In this document: piece after piece, positions 60,201-64,000 of the stretch
Position numbering within the stretch: the first letter of the stretch is position 1
How the letters are laid out: every line of letters begins with the position of its first letter
NCBI GenBank assembly: GCA_963806495.1
Contig: CAWDYA010000004.1
Coordinates: forward strand, 1 to 64,000
Direction of reading: 5' to 3'
Length of the DNA stretch: 64,000 nucleotides
Origin: CAWDYA01 sp963806495
GTDB lineage: Bacteria; Acidobacteriota; Polarisedimenticolia; JACPZX01; DASXTC01
Notes under the pieces: generated by a model
The model's database searches: none
What the model saw: the letters and a program-made list of their open reading frames with translations, nothing else
Told to the model about the DNA's origin: nothing
Program-made: the position numbers and the translations under genes

Positions 60201-63200
60201 CAGCGCCGTCCTTCCCGTGACGTTCACCTCCAACCGCGTCCTGCCGGCGGTGCCGACCGCCGGGGACTGGTACGGGATCCGCCTGCTCGACACGGCGGAC
60301 AGCACCGTCGCCGTTCACGATGCCGTCATCGAGGCGGCGGTGCGCGGTATCTGGGGCTATCCCGGCTCCCACCAGGACATCCGGGACTGCGTGGTGCGGG
60401 ACATGACGCAGGACGGGATGTACCTCCAGTTCGGCGGCGGCGCGCGTGACGTCGCCGACCCCGGGATGGAGATCTCGGGAAACACCGTCGAGCGCACCGG
60501 CTCGGGTCACTACGGGATCTACCTCCAGCACTACGGTACTGACCCGAGCTGGAACGACGCCGTGCACGTGATCGACAACAACACCCTCGACGACACGGGG
60601 AGCTACGGGATCTACATCATCACGGGATATGCCGAGCGGACCGAGGTGACGAACAACAACATCTCCACCACGGGCTTCGGGGTCTACCTCAATGGGAACA
60701 ACCTGTCGTCGTACACCAACCGGCTGGAGGTGACCGGGAACCAGATATCCGGCGCCTCCTCCTACGCGCTGTACCTCTATGCCGGACGGTCGCTCCTCGT
60801 CGACGGCAACACGATCACCGGCGGTGGCTACGGGATGTACACGTACGCGATCGGCACGGGCCGCATCGTGCGCAACAGCCTGAGCGGTGGACTCCAGGAC
60901 GCGATCGTGCTGACCGGCGCCAGCGTGTCCAACATGACTCTGCATCGCAACGTGGTGACGGCCTACGGCGGCAACGGCCTCGTCGCCGACGCGCTGGCCT
61001 CCCTGGCGGCGCTCTACAACGACATCGGCTCCGTCGGAGGCGATGCGCTCAAGCTCACCGTCCTGAACGCCGCGGCCGTGCCGCGGATCCACTGGAACAA
61101 CATCCAGGGGAGCGGTGGATACGACGCCTCCCTGTACGGGGCCATCGGCGCCGACGTGAAGCGCAACTACTGGGACGCGACCAACGCCGAGATGATCGCG
61201 GAGGGGTATCCCTCCGACATCAGCGAGCTCCGCGACATCGAGGACTACGATCTCTACGGCCGGCTCGACTACCGCGGCGTGGAGACGTCTCCGGTGAGCA
61301 CCGCCGTCACCCTGGAGAGCCGGTTCGTGTGGCCGTTCGACGGCGACACCATGAGCCGCCGGTCCGTCATCCTCGAGGGAACCGCCTACGCCGACGCGGG
61401 CGTGCAGATGGTGGAGATCTCCACCGACGGCGGTGCCACGTGGCTGCCCGCCACCGGTGCGGACTTCTGGACCTACCCGTTCACGCCGGTCTCCGACGGT
61501 CCGCAACTGTTCCTGTGCCGGGTCACCGACATGGACGGCAACGTGGAGCCGACGCCCGATGCGATCACGGTGACCTTCGACGGCACGCTTCCCACCACCG
61601 AGGGCACGCTGTCGGGGGACGAGACCTGGGCCGGGCCGGCCCCCATCGTCCTCACCGGCGACGTCATCGTGCCGCCCGGGACCACTCTGACCATCGACCC
61701 GGGCACGACGCTCCGGGCGCAGCCTCTTGCCGACAACAGCCGGGGTGGTGTGGATCCCTCGCGGATCGAGCTGATCGTCGAGGGGACCCTGGACCTCCAG
61801 GGGACCGGCATGTCGCCGGTCACGTTCACGTCCGGCCGCAGCCCGACGCCCCTGGCCGGCGACTGGTACGGCATCCACTTCACCGACACCGCCGACGGCA
61901 GCGTCCCGGTTCATGACCTCGTGGTGGAGTTCGGCGTGCGCGGGATCTCGAGCGACACCGGCTCATACCGGGATGTGCGGGACTGCACCGTGCGGGACAT
62001 GAAGGAGAACGGGATCTACCTGGTCTTCGGCACCGGCCCGCGGGCCGGCGCCGACCCGGGGGTCGAGATCTCGGGGAACACGGTGGAGCGGACGGGCGCC
62101 AATGGTACCGGCATCTATCTCACCCGTGTCGGAAGCGATGCGTCATGGAACGATGCCGTCCACATGGTCGATGGCAACACCACGAGCGACACGGGAAACG
62201 GTATATACGTCGCGGTCGGAAACACCGGGTACATCGAGGTGGCCAACAACGACGTCTCCACCGCAAGCAATGGGATCTACCTCGTGGCGAGCAGCCTGAC
62301 GTCGTACACCAACCGGCTGGAGGTGACCGGGAACCAGGTGTCCGACGCCTCCTACTATGCGCTGTACTTCCAGGGGGGGCGGTCGGTGCTCGTGGACGGG
62401 AACACCGTCACCGGCGGGAACAACGGAATCTTTACCTACTCGGTGCGCAACGGGCGGATCACGCACAACAGCCTTGCGGGCGGGACCGGCGCCGGCATGA
62501 CCCTCACCGCCAGCAGCGGCAACTCCGACATGTTCGTCCATCGCAACAGCGTCTCCGGGTACGGCGGCGACGGACTCAATACCACGGCTCTCTCCGGCCT
62601 GGTCGCCCTCTACAACACCATCACCAACGTGGGCGGCGACGCCTTCGAGTTCTATACGCTGCCGGGCACGAGTGCGGTGCCCCAGGCCCACTGGAACAAC
62701 ATCGGCGGCAGCACGGGCTACGATGCCCGACAGAGCAGCGTCATCGGGTCGGACATGCGGCGCAACTACTGGACGGGAAGCAACGCCGAGATGCTGGCGG
62801 AAGGGTACCCTTCCGAGATCAGCGAGATCTACGACATCGAGGACAACACGGCCCTGGGTCGCGTCGACTACCGCGGCGTGGAGAGCGTGGCCGTCGACAC
62901 CACCGTGACGCTGGAGAGCCGGTTCGTCTGGCCGTTCGACGGCGACACTCTGAGCCGTCGCAGCATCACGCTCGAGGGAACGGCATACGCCGATGCCGGG
63001 GTGCAGCTGGTGGAGATCTCCACCGACGGCGGCTCGAGCTGGACGCCCGCCACGGGCGCCGACGCCTGGACGTTCCCGTTCACGCCCGTCGCGGACGGTC
63101 CGCAGGAGTTCCGGTGCCGGGTGACCGACGGCGGAAACAACGTGGAGACGACGCCGGACGTGCTGGTGGTGACCTTCGATTCCTCGTTGCCCACAACCGA

Positions 63201-64000
63201 GGGCACGATCCCGCAGGATGAGACATGGTCAGGCACCGTGCTGCTGACCGGAGACGTGGTGGTGCCCGCGGGCCGGACCCTGACCATCGACCCGGGGACC
63301 ACCGTGCAGGCGCAGCCGCTGGCCGACAACACCCGGGGAGGGGTGGACCGGTCGCGGATCGAGCTCATCGTTCAGGGCACGCTGGTCGCCCAGGGGGTCG
63401 GCCCGGGCTCAATCCAGATGACCTCCGCCTCCATGACGCCGGCCAAGGGTCACTGGTACGGCATCCGGTACGAGGGAACGCCCGGCCCCTGACCGACCTC
63501 AGGGACCTGTCCCTGGACTGGGTCGTGAAAGGGATCTCCGACACCAACGGCGTGGGCGTCCCCGACATGGACAGCATCTCCGTCCAGCACGCGCAGGAGG
63601 ACGGCATCCGGGCCGCGAGCGCGCCCCGGGCGGCGGGGACTGGACGTTCCGCAACGTCCAGATCTCCCTGGCCGACATGAACGGCATGCGGATCGATACC
63701 GGCCCGGTGGACGCCAACGTGGTTCTCGAGGGTCTCCAGATCGACAACGTGGGACGGGAGGCCCTGTACCTGAACCTGGATCCGGCCGAGGACCTGACAC
63801 TGCGGGACTCGACGCTGAGCACCTCGACGACCTACGACACCATGGTCATCGACGGGCCCGACGACACGTTGCTGGAGCGGGTGGCCATCCACCATGCCAA
63901 TGCCACCGGCAACGCGCTGAACATGAACAGCAGCCATGTCGGAGACCTGCTCACCATCGATGACAGCGAGATCACCGGTGGCAATCGCTCGGTCTATCTG
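54291..64000 (+). CDS. giant exported BNR/beta-helix repeat protein, 3' truncated by window (frames broken near 58830, 63485, 63640)
   Basis: More than 3,230 aa. Signal peptide (GGRSRPFLVALLGSVVAGGL). Residues ~25-450 are a sialidase/BNR-like propeller with repeated Asp-box-like turns (SADGGDTYSS, SGDDGSTWAT, SVDGGASWSS, SIDGGATWMD). Then come repeating units of a cap (GDETWSGVIVLTGDV, TLTIDPGTTV), a right-handed parallel beta-helix with many N-x-Y/G-I-Y-L rungs, a RNYWD closing motif, and an Ig-like segment (VEISTDGGSTWTPATG). At least six such units start at ~55.67, 56.97, 58.51, 60.00, 61.60 and 63.20 kb. A surface adhesin or polysaccharide-binding/degrading protein is likely; catalytic residues are not evident. 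Start follows GAGATGAGGGGG. Confidence 0.85.
60004..63198 (+). repeat. tandem ~1.6 kb coding modules
   Basis: Two adjacent units (60004-61600 and 61601-63198) are alike in order and sequence; for example CGGCTGGAGGTGACCGGGAA occurs at 60721 and again at 62313. A third unit begins at 63199. This is recent duplication inside the beta-helix gene. Confidence 0.8.

Noticed and set aside
58804..61914. 1,036-codon antisense frame over the beta-helix gene
   Set aside because: The sense strand has clear repeats and motifs; the antisense one has composition bias only.
60004..63198. CRISPR-like array in the repeat region
   Set aside because: Repeat units are 1.6 kb, in frame and coding; no short repeat-spacer pattern exists anywhere in the window.

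Overview
The window is a 64 kb stretch of GC-rich bacterial chromosome. The gene content points to Acidobacteriota or a close relative: secreted matrixin-like proteases with FG-GAP and thrombospondin-3 repeats, Ser/Thr kinases fused to TolB/WD40-like propellers or TPRs, a giant kinase-ATPase-sigma54 activator, a UbiA/UbiX pair of the menaquinone type, and a bacterial deoxyhypusine-synthase-like gene. The phylum call is inference from gene content only. About 20 single-base frame breaks occur across the window, including in HU, DnaG and the biotin carrier protein. They look like indel errors of the assembly rather than gene decay, so broken genes are annotated as full-length CDS with the break noted.

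Layout. 0-7.6 kb: secreted hydrolase and PDZ proteins, a sensor kinase/response regulator pair, then a biotin carboxylase and a biotin carrier protein. 6.7-10.8 kb: an operon of a small exported protein, a matrixin-like protease and a membrane-anchored alpha/beta hydrolase, with overlapping stop/start codons. 11-17.2 kb: HU, then a lower-GC region with a giant regulator (protein kinase, STAND-like ATPase, TPR, GAF, sigma54 AAA+, Fis HTH) preceded by a 79-aa exported peptide under a sigma54-type -24/-12 promoter. 17.2-21.6 kb: a triple-receiver hybrid kinase and a REC-GGDEF protein. 21.8-24.2 kb: mqnP-ubiX diverging from larB. 24.2-28.5 kb: a candidate small RNA or attenuated leader, then the macromolecular synthesis operon rpsU-dnaG-rpoD with hairpins in both gaps. 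28.5-38 kb: exported protein, deoxyhypusine-synthase-like enzyme, rho with an Arg/Gly-rich N-terminus, ceramidase-like lipoprotein coupled to a HEASH metallopeptidase-like protein, and a kinase/propeller protein. 38-41.2 kb: a second candidate structured RNA, a toastrack-like membrane protein and a transglutaminase-like TPR protein. 41.2-42.6 kb: tRNA(CAU) with a 1.38 kb mini-element carrying one AAA/DUF4143 ATPase, bounded by a 45-bp duplication of the tRNA 3' half. 42.7-53.6 kb: a second copy of the small-protein + matrixin module, here with a 2,600-aa protease-like protein and a zinc-ribbon/TPR Ser/Thr kinase. 54.3-64 kb: a giant exported BNR/beta-helix protein with tandem 1.6 kb modules, running off the window.

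The most notable points are the sigma54 peptide/regulator locus, the repeated small-protein/matrixin module, two orphan promoter-terminator RNA units, a recurrent -10-box-to-ATG spacing of 6-8 nt that implies leaderless mRNAs, and the tRNA-flanking mini-element.
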